From positions 62,001 through 126,000 of the forward strand of contig VUYT01000023.1 of NCBI GenBank assembly GCA_008802785.1: a DNA stretch of 64,000 nucleotides, read 5' to 3'. This DNA comes from Symmetrospora coprosmae. Taxonomy: Eukaryota > Basidiomycota > Cystobasidiomycetes > Symmetrosporaceae. Below the pieces are notes generated by a model. It did not search any database. It was not told where the DNA came from and saw nothing but the letters and a program-made list of their open reading frames with translations. This document shows, piece after piece, positions 8,759-20,974 of the stretch (positions are counted from its first letter, which is position 1; each line of letters begins with the position of its first letter). A program made the position numbers and the translations under genes.

Positions 8759-11700
8759 ATGAGCCATAGCAGCCATCACCATCACCATCACAAGCACCTT
8801 GACTTGCCATTGCCATCATCGTCCCCATCCCCGTCGACCTTTCTGTCGGATCCCTTTGACGTCGGCCCGCAGGAAGCGTCACTGTCGTCGTCATCGTCCA
8901 GGCGCAGGCGCAGGCGCAGGCATACCGAAAGAGGGCGCAGCGTCAGCGTCAGCGTCGACGCGGAGCAGGATGGCAGCGCCTTCAATCCGGCGACGGCGAT
9001 GGCAGTTATTGACGATGACGGCGACGGCAGCACCCGCAACAACGCGCCGAGTGACGCAGGCGCAGACGCAGGCGCAGACGCAGGCGCAGACGCAGGCGCA
9101 GACGCAAGACTGGATGACCACCTGCAGAACACGCTCAACCCATTCACCTTTGGTTCTCATACCAGCCAGTCCGGCTCCGCTGCTCAACAGCACCCTGCTG
9201 TTGCTGAATCGTCATCCGCGCACAGTCCAGACGCGTTTCCTGCGAGTGCGATAGCGTCAGTGGCGGGGCGGGCGGGGATGGGATAGGGACGGACGAACTC
9301 GGCGCTGACTCGTACAGTGCACACCATCGACAGGTCTGCATCCGTCGCCAGTGGCTCCGCTGGTCATGCAGCCAGCGCCGCACGAGATAGCGCCGACCGG
9401 ACACAGGACGACCCGTTTCGCCCAGCTCGCCCGACACGCTACACCAACACAGCAGCCGAGACGGTGACGGAATCAGAAGGAGACACAGACGCACACTCTG
9501 CCGTCACGTCGCCGCCCCTCTCGAGCTCGGCCATCCCTGGGAGTCGAGTGACCTCCCCTCGATCCGCCCTCTCGCCTGTCGGGCGCTCCATACCGCTAGC
9601 CCAGAGCCAGCAGCAGCAGCAGCAGCAGCAGCACCTCCCGTGGTGGCTGCGAGAGTCTCGGAGAGAATTGTCTCCTGCAACTGTCAAAGCTGCAATCCCG
9701 GCGTCGCCGAGCCAGGCATCCATGTCTGCTCCCGGCCGGCGAGCGGAGCGCGTAGCGCCGTATGCCAACGCGGCCGGAGGATTCGTCTCGCCGCCTGGTC
9801 CTCCGGCCTTGCCAGCGGCGAGCAGCAGCAGGGGACCTCCAGCAGAGAGCAAGCAAGACGTGCCTAGTATGCGCTTCCGCTCGGAGCCAAAACACCGGGC
9901 CGTCCCACCTGTGTCGCCTGGCATGATGGGAAGGCAAGGGCCAATACACCTATCGACACGCCTGTCGAGGCGCGAGCGGGCACTGTGGACGTGGATGAAT
10001 GTCCAAGATCTGGATCTCTTCCTGCAGGAGGTGCGGGTATTAAACAGATCCTGGCGCAATGCGCATGGCGCTGCGATAGCTAGCTGGGGCGGTCGTACTG
10101 CTTTGCGCTGACGCTATACAACGCCTACCTTGTGTGCGATCCACGCGCCCAGATCTATACGTACTACGTCTGCAAGGGCTTCTCGTCCATTGCGCTCGGC
10201 AAGGCCCTCGAGCTCTTGTGAGCAGTGCCTGTGCGGCTGCTATTGGTCATCGAAGTCGTAGAGCGGATGGCTGACTGCGAGCCTTCGCACATCCTGACAT
10301 CCAAGAACCGTCGGCTTTGTGATTGCTTTCTCGACCTTTCTGGTCGGCTGCGTCGACTATTCCATCATTCGACAGAGCCACAGCCTGTCTGAAGTTGTGG
10401 TGCCCCGCTGCGTGTCCACGTGAGCCTGGGAGGCATATCGGGCCAAATCCTGTGCGCGGCAGCGGGCTAATGATGTACTTCGGTGATGGCCCGGCTGTTA
10501 CGGACAGCCTCCACGGCTCGACTTTGGCCCTCGTGCTCCTCTGCGGCGGAGCGTACGCGGCCCGGGTAGTCCGCTTCGGCAACACGCTCAAGAGGCTGCT
10601 CCAGATCAGGGATTTTTACAACGAGCTTCTAGAAGTGCCAGAGGTGAGCCAAGGGCGCTACAAGCAAGAGCCTCTGCAGCTTTTCGCGGGCGAGGCTGAC
10701 CCCGGCACAAACTGCCCTCCAGACCGACATTGCTACCATCCCCTGGCCCGTGGTAGTCGAGCGCCTCTCTGCCGTCCGCGCAGCCCACCCGCAGCGGTCC
10801 TCGCTTAGCGCAGACTTCAACGCTCTCGAGGGCGCACACCCAGATCCCGAAGCCGACACCGAGGGCCGCAGCGACCCGTCGGCTGTTACACACTTCGACG
10901 TCCACGACGTGGCGAACCGAATCATGCGCAAGGACAACTACCTGGTCGCGCTCTTCAACAAGAATGTACTCAACCTCGCCGTCCCCGTCCCCGCGGCGCT
11001 GGCCCAGTCGCCCGCGTTCTGCTACGCGATGGGCAGGCTCGGCATTGCGACGACGCCGCTTGACGCCCGTGCGAGACGCGGGCAAGTGCAGGCACAGCAA
11101 GGGGCACAGAGTGGCCAGCTCACCAAGGTCATCGAGTGGAACCTCACCTCGTGCATCCTGGGTTTCGTCTTTGGCCCCGATGGGCGCGTCAGACCTGGGG
11201 TGGTGCACGAGCGCAACAAGGGAGAGCTCGTTCAGGCGTAAGCTGGTCCGAATTTGCACAGTGATCGCACAATCGTTAGAGCTGAATTGCTCCCGATCTG
11301 CCTCCTCGATTCGGACTCAATGCAGGTTGCAGCGCCGCTTCGTCATGTTTGGCATTCTGAATGCCGTCCTCGCGCCCTTCATTGTCGTTTATCTGCTCTT
11401 CTATTCATTCTTTCGGTACTTTGAGGTGGGCCGAGCGCGCACATGGTCACCGCCGACGTCAAGCTGGGGGTGGAGCACATCAGCCCGAGCTGAATTGCAC
11501 CAAACACTTCGTTGTTGGCAGGAGTACCACAAGAATCCGTCTTCCATCGGCAGCCGGTCATACACGCAGCTGGCCCGGTGGAAGTTTCGCGAGTTCAACG
11601 AGCTGCCACACGTTTTCCAGCAGCGACTGCACCGGAGCTACCCGCTGGCGGAGAGCTACGTCAATCAATTCCCCAACGACCGGACCGCACAGCTTGCGCG

Positions 11701-12850
11701 GTTCGTGGCGTTCATCGCGGGCTCGTTCGCATCGGTGCTTGTACTCCTGTCGGTGCTAGATCCCGACGCCTTCCTCCATTTTGAGGTGACGCAGGACCGG
11801 TCGGTGCTCTTCTACCTCACGGTATTCGGGACCATCCTTGCAGTTGCGAGGGGCATGGTTCCCGATGATCACCGCGTTGTCGACCCGGAGGAGCTGATGC
11901 AGGCCGTCATTGAAGAGACGCACCACCTGCCTACCGAGTGGAGGGGAAAGCTGCATTCGGCGGAGGTGGGTCTCGGCATGCAGAGACATTGGCTCGATGG
12001 ACCCAGCTAGTACTGACTGACTAAGCCTGTCCGCCGCCGTTCCGCCAGGTGCACCGTGCCTTTGGCGAGCTCTTCCCCCTCAAGATTACCTCGTTCTTTC
12101 ACGAGATCCTGTCGGTCATCACGAGTCCCTTGATCCTCTGCTTCACGCTCCCGCAGTGCGCGCCCGCGCTCCTCGACTTTTTCCGCGAATTTACCATCCA
12201 TGTCGACGGGCTCGGGTACGTGTGCTCATTCGCCGTGTTTGACTTTGCGCGGCATGGGGACACGCGGTTCGGGGCGCCCGTGCAGGGCGTCGAGGAGCTC
12301 GTGTCGGAGCAGGGCAAGCTCGAGAAGAGCGTGTTGGGCTTCAAGGCGGCCAACCCTGGGTGGCAGGTGGGTGCCTTTTTTCGCTAGCTTTGACGTTGGG
12401 TGCGGAAGAGGCGCTGATGCATCGGTGGATTGGGATGCGATGCAGCCCGCCGACCAGGCAACGTCGCTGTATCTGTCGAGAATGACAGAAGTTGCAGCGT
12501 CGACGAGCGCACTGGATCCTGGCTTGGGCGCTGGAGCGATCCCGGGCAGTAGTAGAGGGCGGTCGAGCAGCCGGCACTCTCTGCGCAGCGGACTCTCGCA
12601 CCCGCATCCGCCTCCGGGTGCAGGATCTGGTCCTGGGTCTGTGCGCCTGCACGTCGACAATGATGATGTTGGACATGACCAGCGTCATCACGCCTCTTCC
12701 CGCCGGCATGAATACCGGGAGGGCGACCGTGTTGTGCAGCACCATCATCACCAGCACCACCCTCGGCACTTGTCGAAAGCAGACGTGATACAGGAAGAGG
12801 AGGGCGTCCAGCCGTATCTCGGAGGAGGAGGGGAAGAGGCACACGCATGA
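8759..12850 (+). CDS. ATG9: Autophagy-related protein 9 (phospholipid scramblase of autophagy vesicles)
   Basis: Multi-exon gene. The ATG9 core begins at RFRSEPKHRAVPPVSPGMMG and LSRRERALWTWMNVQDLDLF (near 9870-10030). It continues with IYTYYVCKGFSSIALGKALE, VGFVIAFSTFLVGCVDYSII, LQIRDFYNELLEVPE, MRKDNYLVALFNKNVLN, RFVMFGILNAVLAPFIVVYL, LARWKFREFNELPHVFQQRL and the reentrant block FHEILSVITSPLILCF, then CSFAVFDFARHGDTRFG. Atg9 is the multispanning scramblase that seeds and expands the phagophore. The N-terminal about 350 residues are disordered and repeat-rich (His run, Gly-Ala-Asp repeat, poly-Gln), and the C-terminus is Ser/His-rich, a usual site for Atg1 and adaptor contacts. An intron at about 9244-9317 restores the frame between the two N-terminal parts. 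Identity is certain; a few exon borders are approximate. Confidence 0.95.
9054..9105 (+). repeat. 12-bp tandem repeat encoding Gly-Ala-Asp-Ala in ATG9
   Basis: About four copies of the unit gcaggcgcagac lie in frame in the disordered ATG9 N-terminus. The unit length is a multiple of three, so copy-number changes keep the frame. Confidence 0.9.
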
Positions 12851-13576
12851 TGTGTGTATGGATTCTCCGCGTCCGCGGTCGAGGGGGCTCCAACGTGGAG
12901 GATTGCGTCCCCTCAGATCGTGTGGACTGGCGCAGTGGGGCGGACGGAGGTCTAGTGTTTATCGCACTACTGTAGCGTAGCGTGGCAGTCTGGTATAGAC
13001 TGTTATTGTGCTCTTCGCCTGTCTACAACATGGTTAACTTGATGCAATACTGCAGCGAGCTCGAGGACGCGCCAAGCTCGGCCCGCGCGATCCGCCCGTG
13101 TCCATGGCTCGACTGCTTGCATGCACAGCAACGCAACGGACACACCATAGCCTAGCAGCGGGATATCACAGACAGTGACAGAGTGCGGTGCGGACCATCG
13201 CAAGTCGATCCATCTGCGCTCGACCGTGCGTGGCCATGCAGACGGCGCCTGGACGGTAGTCACAGCAGCGCAGCAAGAGCACGGTACATACAGGAGCAGG
13301 AGCAGAGCAATAGCAGAAGGATACGGATACGGGCTGCATACTGCGCAATTGTGCAGCTGCTCGCACATCCTTGGCTTGGCTGGCATCCCTCCCTCTGTCT
13401 GGCTGCGACTGCAGCGAGGCGCCGCGCATCACCAGCCTGAGGACAGCGACAGCAACGGCCGTCCACACCACCTCCAAGTCAAGAGCAGTCACCTCTCGCA
13501 TATCAGAGGTGCCCGTCATCGTCCAGCTGCAGCTACAGCTACAGCTACAGCTACAGCTACAGAGCGAGGTTCTGCA
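12851..13576. other. Intergenic and 5' leader of the LIM-RhoGAP gene
   Basis: The 726 bp between the ATG9 stop and the chosen start at 13577 hold no supported gene. The frame of the next gene stays open back to an ATG at 13175, but that extension is low-complexity and contains the CAGCTA repeat, so I treat it as leader. Confidence 0.5.
13529..13562. repeat. CAGCTA hexanucleotide repeat upstream of the LIM-RhoGAP start
   Basis: About five and a half copies of cagcta lie 15 bp before the ATG at 13577. Confidence 0.9.
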
Positions 13577-16500
13577 ATGGCCGCGGAGACGCCCGAAGCT
13601 GCGCCCAAACACGCGCAGCAGCAGCAGCAGCCTCAGCCATCGACAAGAACGCGCATTGAAAGCGCAGAGAGCGAGAGCGCAAGCGAGCTGCCATGGAGCA
13701 GTCCGGCAAAGAAGGCTGTCGCCCATGGCAAGGATGGAGGGGCAGCCGCAGCGGCATCGTTGGAGGCAGACACGATGGCCCGCCGCCAGCACCATGGACG
13801 CTCAAGCAACGCCGCAGGCACGGCAACAGCATCAACAGAGGACGCAAAGAGGGCGCATGTGCACCCCCCGCTCAGCAGCAATAGCTACCCGCCTCTAGGC
13901 CGCGGTGGCGGCGGCGAGAGCACGTCCAACAGCAGCAGCAGCCTCGACAGCTACGCCGCCGGGATGAACGACCCAGACCAGATCAACCTCACCACGCGCC
14001 CAGCTTCCTTCGCGGGCGCACCAGCGTCGACACGGCAACCTATGCTGCTCTACGGTAGCATTGCGAGCACCAGCGGCGCGCCCTACGCCTCTCTCGGCGG
14101 GAACAAGGGCATACCCGCCAGCCTGTATCCGCCGCAACCGGATGGTAGCCCCTCCTCTGCGTCGAACAGCAGCGCGCACAGGAGCCCTCAACTAGCAGGT
14201 GGAGGCGCAAGCCCAGGCGCCGGCGGCATGACCCACGCAAGGCTGCCACAGCCCAGCAACAGCCTCAACCAACATAACGACCGCAGCTATCACTACCACC
14301 CTCACCACCACCACCACCACCAGCATCATCAGACACATGTGCCGCAACATCAGCATCAGCATCAGCATCAGCATCAGCATCAGCATCAGCATCAGCATCA
14401 GCACCATCACCAGCCATCTCGCGACAGCTTCGGGCAGCAGAACGGTGCCCTGAATGGCTTCCGCTCAACCCCCGTTACTGCCAACCCGCTCTTCTCGAGC
14501 CAGTTCCGGAACTACACGCGCGATGCAGCAGAGGCATCATCCACCGGGTCCGCGCAAGATCAGGGTCCGTCCAACGGGAAAAGCCGGTCGCGTGACGAGA
14601 GCAGCGCATCGTCGTTGGGCGGTAGCGATACGCAGCCGCTGAGCCAGCTCGTGGCAGACAGCCGCAGCGGCGGGCGCTCAGCCGCTGCAGCTCCTGCGGG
14701 GTCTGCAGAGATGGCGAGTGGGAGCGGGAGCGGGAGCGGGAGCGGCTCGCGGCGGAGCAGGTCCGCTGACAGAGACAGGACGACCAGCTCTGGCGCCGGG
14801 AGCCGCCAGCAGCCGCTTGCGACGTCTGGGCCGTCTTCGTCCCTGGCGGCAGCAAATAATCGCCTGCAGGACACGTCAGCGGCCGCGGCGGCAGCAGGAG
14901 CAGGAGCGTCAAGCGGCTCGCTCTTGCCGCCTGCGCACCGCACAGAGAGTCGTGATAGCGTCCAGTCAAAATCGAGCAGCGGGAGCAGCGCCGGCAGGCC
15001 CCCTGCTGCGGGTGCGGGAGCAGGACGCTCGCAGGACGAGCCTGCTGGTACCGTCTCTAGCAGTGGCAGTAATCGGAGCGGCAGCGGGACCGGCTCGAGC
15101 AGGAGCAAGCAGGCGCAGCTGTGCGCAAAGTGCAGACAGCCCATGACTGGGCAGTTTGTTCGGGCGCTGGGGACGGTGTTCCACCTCGACTGCTTCCGGT
15201 GTCACGTAAGTCTTTCCGCGCCAGCCGCGTGTCTTGGCCATTGGTCCTCTAGTTGGCTGATGGTCAGCTGCTCCGGTCGCACTGCTACAGGACTGCAACA
15301 AAGTCGTGGCGGCAAAGTTCTTTCCCGTCGAAGGACCAGAAGGCCGGCAGTACCCGCTCTGTGAGACCGACTACTTCCGCCGGCTGAGCTTGATATGCGC
15401 AAAGTGCGGAGCAGCTCTGCGCGGCAGCTACATCACGGCTCTAGGTGGGTGCGACACTAACGCGCGCAACCCCCACCCGAGCAGACGCGCTGACCGCAGC
15501 CTTTCGCTTCTCCCGCCTGACAGACATGAAGTTTCACGTCGAGCACTTCACCTGCTCCGTCTGCCCGACTGTCTTCGGTCCGCAAGACAGCTACTACGAG
15601 CACGCTGGCCAGGTCTATTGCCATTTCCACTATTCGACCCGTTTCGCCGTGAAATGCACGGGATGCAAGACGGCCATCCTGAAGCAGTTCGTCGAGATCA
15701 ACAGGAACAATGTTGACGAGCACTGGCACCCAGAATGTTACATGATCCACAAGGTGAGACTGTTCTCCCTATTCCGATGCGGTCCGCTCCGCTGATGCCG
15801 CCCCTCGTGGTTGTTACTCTAGTTCTGGAACATCAAGCTCGTGCCCAGCTCGAAGAAGACGATAGTTGCCGCGCCATCGCCGAATGTCGACGAGGGCAGT
15901 ACCGCTTCGGAGGCACCGACACCGACAGACAGCCTGCCACCGCCAGCCCCAATACCAGCGCCGACACTGCCACAGCCGAGCAGTGTGCCCGACTGGCAGA
16001 CACAGGAGCAAAAGGAGACGGCCGTCACGCTCCGGGAGAAGCAGAAGCATGTCGAAAGCCAGGTCTACCGGATCTGGACTGTCCTTAGCACGTTTGAAGA
16101 GAGCAGCGCCGCGGCCATCTCGGACATGCTGCGGCAGGTCAGTACGGGCTACTATCTCGACGGCGTCAAGCTCGCCGAGCAGTTCGTGCTGCACGTCGAG
16201 GTGCTTTTCGCGGCGATAGACGATCTCAATTCTGCCTTTCGGCATGTGGGCGGCAAGGGTGGGTGATTCTCGAAACTGTGGCTGGGCAAGAAGGAGTAGC
16301 TGAAAGCGCTGATATGGGTTTTTGACGGCTACCAGAAATGCCACACGTTCGTGAGGCACGGATGCTGTGCAAGAAGGTCGTCAACTTCTTTTCGCTTCTT
16401 TCACACACCCACGAGACGGGCGCGCGGCGGATGGGCATCACCCAGGATCTCCTCTCGCTCGTCACTGGGCTTGCACACTACCTGAAGATCTTGATTCGCA

Positions 16501-19408
16501 TAGCGCTGACGGCAGCGCTCAAGCTTGAACGGGACCACTCGAGCAAGAATGCGCTCTCGCACTTCCTGGCACGGCTAGATCGGCTGTGCCGGGATCCCGA
16601 TGCGCTCAAGGCTGTCGCGTCGCCTACCACCACCGGCCCAGAGAGCCCGCGCGTGCGCCAGTACGGGTACAAGAGCCTCGCCCGCGCCAATCTCTCGTTC
16701 ATCGGCCATCAAGGCGGCGAGCAGTACAGCGACCTGTGCGAGAGGTGCCACAACACAGTTGAGGAAGAATGCGTCCGGTGGGGTACTAGCATGCGCTGGC
16801 ATCTTCAGTGCCTCTGCTGCTCCGTGTGCGGGCGGCATGCATCGAAGGAGCGCGATCCGCCGACGGAAGCGGGAGGATCACGCACTCTCTACCTGAAGGA
16901 ATTCCGGATGGAAGAAAGTAACGCGCTAGTCCGGACCGATGGGGAAAGCGGCAAGACGCCACCTCCAAAAGCAGGGCGTATCTTTTGCTCAGAATGCCCA
17001 TCCGGCTCGATACAGGAAGGCTTCGAGTACGTTACGAGGCTGGAGCAGTACGCCTTCCTCCTCTGCGTTGCCCTCAACAAGCTGTACCGGCTGCTGAAGC
17101 AGCGGGGCGTCGTGCCATCGAGTCCAAGTGGGTGACATTAGTGCCGTTGTTGTCTGCTCCAATGGGCAACACAGGCTGACGTTGCTTCCTGTCTTTGTCG
17201 GGATGCAGTCGAGGATCCAGCTTCCCCCTCTCCTAACAGCGATGAACGCTCCATTCACGAGGCTTACAGAGACTCGAGCGATATCAAGCGGATGAAGACA
17301 GTCAATTTGGACCGCAAGTTCAGCACGACCGCCAAAGTCGCTCAGCGCTCAACGATTGTTGAAGGTCCGTCTGGGCGGACAGCACAAGCGACAACGCAAG
17401 CAGAAGGTCCCGGAGGCGACGACGTCCTGCGGATAGCGCAGCAGAACGGCGGAATTGTGCACGCATCGCCGCAGCTGGTACAGCAGTCGGGCTTTGTGCA
17501 GGGCAGAGCCGGGCCACTTGTAGACCAACCTCAGCGGCAAGGGCCGACGGGCGTGCAGCCGCAAATGCAGCTTCCGCCAGGGCAGACGGAATCGCCTCGC
17601 CCAGGCTTCAACCGCTCCACGACGGCCATTCGCGTTGTCGAAGAGCAGCCGCCAGGCGGGCATGGGGCGTTCCGCGAGTCCGAAGGCGGTCTCGGTTCGG
17701 AGCGCTCGCCAGTGCAGGACGAGGACGGCATCACGCTCGCAGATCTGCACCAGGTTATGGAGGCCGAGCAGGCGCGCGAGTCTGGCGGCATGCTGGCGCG
17801 AAACAGCCACACGCAGCTCCTTTCGGACCTGTCTGCCCTCGAGTATTACATCATCCGGCATGCGGCGGCATTCTCGCTCATCAGCGACGTCCCTACGTTC
17901 CGTGATACGATCAGCCTGGAGGACCTGCTCGACCTCATTGAGGCGAAAAAGAACAATTTCTGGGGCAAGCTGTTCAAGGGGACGGGCAAGGAGAAGGAGA
18001 AGATCAAGAAGAAGGGCGTATTTGCTGTCCCGCTTGAGATCCTCGTCGAGAGGAGCGGAGTCGACTCTATGCTTGGCGCCGGCTCGGGTGCCGTCAGAGT
18101 GCCGACTTTCATCGACGATGTCATCACGGCGATGAAGCAGATGGGTGCGTCTCCGATACGAACAGCAAGTAATCGACTCTGTCCCAATGGCTGACCACCT
18201 TTATCATCGTGCAGACCTCTCCGTCGAAGGCATCTTCCGCAAGAACGGCAACATCCGTCGTCTGCGAGACTTGGTAGAGGCGCTCGACCGCGATCCAGAC
18301 TCTGTCAACCTCGCCGATGACAACCCGGTGCAGATTGCAGCTCTGCTCAAGAAGTTCCTGCGAGACCTGCCGGATCCTCTCCTAACCTTCCGACTACAAC
18401 CTCTTTGGGTAGCGACAAGGCGTGAGTGGCGACGACGGGCGCCCGTGCATTTGCGGCAGCTGAATTTGCGTTTCATTCACCAGGCATCGAGAACGAGACT
18501 GAACGCAGCCGAGCCCTGCATCTACTCTGCTGCATGCTGCCCAAGCACTACCGCGACACCATGGAGGTGCTCTTCGTCTTCCTCAAATGGGTCGCGTCCT
18601 TCTCGCACGTTGACGAGGTCACCGGCAGCAAGATGGACTTGCCAAATCTGGCAAGCGTCATCTGTCCGAATATTCTCTACGCACGAGGCAAAGACCCGTC
18701 AAAGGACGAGAGCTTGAACAGCATTGCTATCGTAGAGGCGCTGCTCGTCAACCAGGACGAGTTCTTCACTGTGTGTGATCCTGGCATTCGCAAGTAGAGG
18801 GACTCGGCTGACTGTCTATCGCCACATTTCTGCACCCTCAGGTGCCGGAAGACCTGATTGGCATCTTGTCGGACCAGGAGCTCTTCTCCAATCCTGCTGA
18901 GTACTCTTCCAAGGATATCCTGAGGCGGGCAGAGTTCTACCAGCGCGAGCGGCAACGGAGCCGTGGCCGAGCCTCGCCAGGTCAATCTTACCAGCAACGG
19001 TATGGACAGCCCGCTCGATACGCGCAGCAGAACCACCATCAATATCCGTCAGGACAGCATCATGCCGCCTACCGCGGCGAGGTGAAGCACACCCATCCGC
19101 ATTTCCACGCTGGAGCCTTCTCGCCACCAGCAACCTCTCAAAATAATGGGCGCCCGTCCTTTTACAATCATGAACAGTCGCCCGCAGGCAACGGGCAGTC
19201 GCAGCCTTTCTTCTCTCCCACCCAGGAGCGCCCCCTCAGCTGGCAGTCTCCGCATCCTGGCCAGCAACATCAACACGGTCAAACATACCAGCAACAGCAA
19301 CAGCAGCAGCAGCAGCAGTACCAAGGCATGACTTCTCCAGCCACTGGATCATTCCCGCGACAGGGCAACAATCCAGCGGCTGTCCTCTCTGTTCAGCATC
19401 GTCAGTAG
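13577..19408 (+). CDS. LIM-domain Rho GTPase-activating protein (Lrg1/Rga type)
   Basis: A very long spliced protein. The N-terminal about 500 residues are low complexity (His-Gln, Gly-Ser and Ala runs). LIM zinc fingers start at about 15120: CAKCRQPMTGQFVRALG with FHLDCFRC, then CAKCGAALRGSYITAL with HVEHFTCSVC, CTGCKTAILKQFVEI with HWHPECY, and a later finger CERCHNTVEEECVRWG with CSVCGRHAS. The RhoGAP domain follows (17980-18790): VEGIFRKNGNIRRLRDLVEA with the arginine finger in GIFRKNG, IAALLKKFLRDLPDPLLTF, HLLCCMLPKHYRDTME and LASVICPNILYAR. Lrg1/Rga proteins switch off Rho1 or Cdc42 in wall growth and polarity. Three or more LIM fingers favour Lrg1 over Rga1. The C-terminus is Gln/His-rich. 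The start at 13577 is preferred to the in-frame ATG at 13175. Confidence 0.92.
14348..14403 (+). repeat. CATCAG hexanucleotide repeat encoding His-Gln
   Basis: About nine tandem copies of catcag in frame in the LIM-RhoGAP N-terminus, directly after a His-rich tract. Confidence 0.92.
14719..14746 (+). repeat. GGGAGC repeat encoding Gly-Ser
   Basis: More than four copies of gggagc in frame in the LIM-RhoGAP linker before the LIM fingers. Confidence 0.85.
19289..19319 (+). repeat. CAA/CAG repeat encoding poly-Gln
   Basis: Ten glutamine codons, mostly CAG, near the C-terminus of the LIM-RhoGAP protein. Confidence 0.9.
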
Positions 19409-19648
19409 TGTCCCCGCATTTGCCGGCTTCCGCCGCTGCTTGCATTACGTTTCTCTCCAGTCGAAAACGCGCATAGTCTCTGCAGTTGAGGGCGCATGTT
19501 TTGCTATTGCTTGGTACACCTGTCTCTGCATACATTCGTTATTTTCGATGGCTCTGTTACTGCCATCTGCCTTCTTTAGTATGCCCTGCCTGCCGTCGCC
19601 GCTTGCCTTCGCTTCGCAACCATCCGCAGAAACGGCAATCCAGCCAGG

Positions 19649-20974
19649 ATGGTTCAGCCTCAGCGGACGGACAGCAAGAAGCCCAAGAAGTCTCCAGAGA
19701 CGGTAAGCCATGTCTGCTCTGCGCAGCTCAGCTTCGACGGCTCGGTGCTGACGCGCGCCGGCATGGACCAGGCCGGAGATACATCACGCCCACGTATTCA
19801 GCTGGACGTATTGCCGCGCGAGATGCTTCGAATGATCTTTGACATTGTCGGAAGAAAAGCATCCCCGTCCGAACAACTTCGTCTCTGTCTCATCTCGCGG
19901 ACGCTGCTGCCTTTCGGCCAGGCCGTCCTCTACAAGGACGTTGATCTCATTAAGTACCGGTACACCGACCGCATCTACGCACAGGCGTCCGGATACGTCA
20001 CTCAGAAGCCCGCTCAGCGCAGCCTTCGCTTCTTCGAGCGATGTCTTCCGAACCTCCAGGCAGCTCCAGCTCAGGCCGAACTCTTCTCGTCCCTGCACCT
20101 AGACCTTTCCTCCCCAGACTTCCCTGGGCCATGGGTCACGCAGCAAATTGCTTACCTACTGCGGCTTTTCGAGACCTCCTCGGCTCAGTGCAGGCTTCTC
20201 CTGCCTTCAAAACTCCTCGACCACGACCTCATCGTCCGCGCTACCGAATCGAGCGCATTTCGGGAATTTACGCTCCAATTGGCAGCTCGGCCGGGTGACT
20301 GGCGAGAGATCAAAGCGCAGGATGTGGCGCTCCTTTCCATCGACGACGGAGATCTTCACTGTACGGTTTGGAACCAACACGCATCTTCGACCTACGTCTG
20401 CTCGCCAGGTCGAATGGCCCAGTCTCGCCCTCTGTATCTGGTGGGCTCGGCCTCGGATTCAGACGCGACAGTCTATCGCATACTGTCGTCAGCCATGCGT
20501 TCACGCATCGACCACCTCGAAGTCGTTCCTCAGCCGGACCTGAGACGTAGACTACCTGCGATCGCCCACTTCACGCACGTCACGGGAGTCAGCCTCAGCC
20601 TCGAGGGCTGGTCGCGCAGCGAGGCAGTCAGCACCCTACGCCTCCTCAAGCGCGACATTTTACCACCTACAGTTACGGACGTGATCCTGTACCTCGAGCA
20701 CGAGCAAGTGCTGCAGGAAGATCTTCTGCGTGTGATGCAGGATCCGGAGTGGGCACCTTCGGTCCGGTACCTGGCCATGCAGTTTCGGGACGCGTCTGGT
20801 CCGGTCGCGCCTGGAGCGAACCAGATGAGCCTGGCAGAAGGGGGAGTCTCGCGAGTCACTGCCTTCGAGGAGGCACTCGCAGAGAGGAAAGCCAGACTGG
20901 CCATTTACGACGGGCAGCAGTGGACAACGGTGTGCGAAGCAGACGGTTCGGAGGAGGAGGAGGACAGCGAATGA
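19649..20974 (+). CDS. F-box-like protein, tandem paralogue 1
   Basis: The protein has an F-box-like start, LPREMLRMIFDIVGR...LCLISRTLLPFGQAVLYKDV, then a repeat-poor body with a leucine-rich pattern ending LAIYDGQQWTTVCE and an acidic tail. F-box proteins usually recruit substrates to SCF ubiquitin ligases; no substrate domain is recognisable. The first exon is 18 codons of basic, Lys-rich sequence ending at 19702, followed by a likely 69-nt intron (19703-19771). That intron is a multiple of three and stop-free, so reading through it gives 441 aa and splicing gives 418. Paralogues 2 and 3 have an intron at the same place, which favours splicing. The three genes sit head to tail. Confidence 0.78.
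   Translation: MVQPQRTDSKKPKKSPETVSHVCSAQLSFDGSVLTRAGMDQAGDTSRPRIQLDVLPREMLRMIFDIVGRKASPSEQLRLCLISRTLLPFGQAVLYKDVDLIKYRYTDRIYAQASGYVTQKPAQRSLRFFERCLPNLQAAPAQAELFSSLHLDLSSPDFPGPWVTQQIAYLLRLFETSSAQCRLLLPSKLLDHDLIVRATESSAFREFTLQLAARPGDWREIKAQDVALLSIDDGDLHCTVWNQHASSTYVCSPGRMAQSRPLYLVGSASDSDATVYRILSSAMRSRIDHLEVVPQPDLRRRLPAIAHFTHVTGVSLSLEGWSRSEAVSTLRLLKRDILPPTVTDVILYLEHEQVLQEDLLRVMQDPEWAPSVRYLAMQFRDASGPVAPGANQMSLAEGGVSRVTAFEEALAERKARLAIYDGQQWTTVCEADGSEEEEDSE

Noticed and set aside
9439-10059. A 206-aa minus-strand frame inside ATG9.
   Set aside because: It is a shadow of the ATG9 N-terminal exon; its poly-Cys run is the antisense of the CAG repeat.
12881-12900. A near-match of agggggctcYaacgtgga here and at 22723-22740, first taken for a dispersed repeat.
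   Set aside because: An 18-mer with one mismatch is expected about this often by chance in 64 kb counting both strands, and the flanks do not align.
13175-13576. An in-frame N-terminal extension of the LIM-RhoGAP protein.
   Set aside because: The extra 134 residues are low complexity and cross the CAGCTA repeat; the ATG at 13577 gives a more ordinary start. Not excluded, only less likely.
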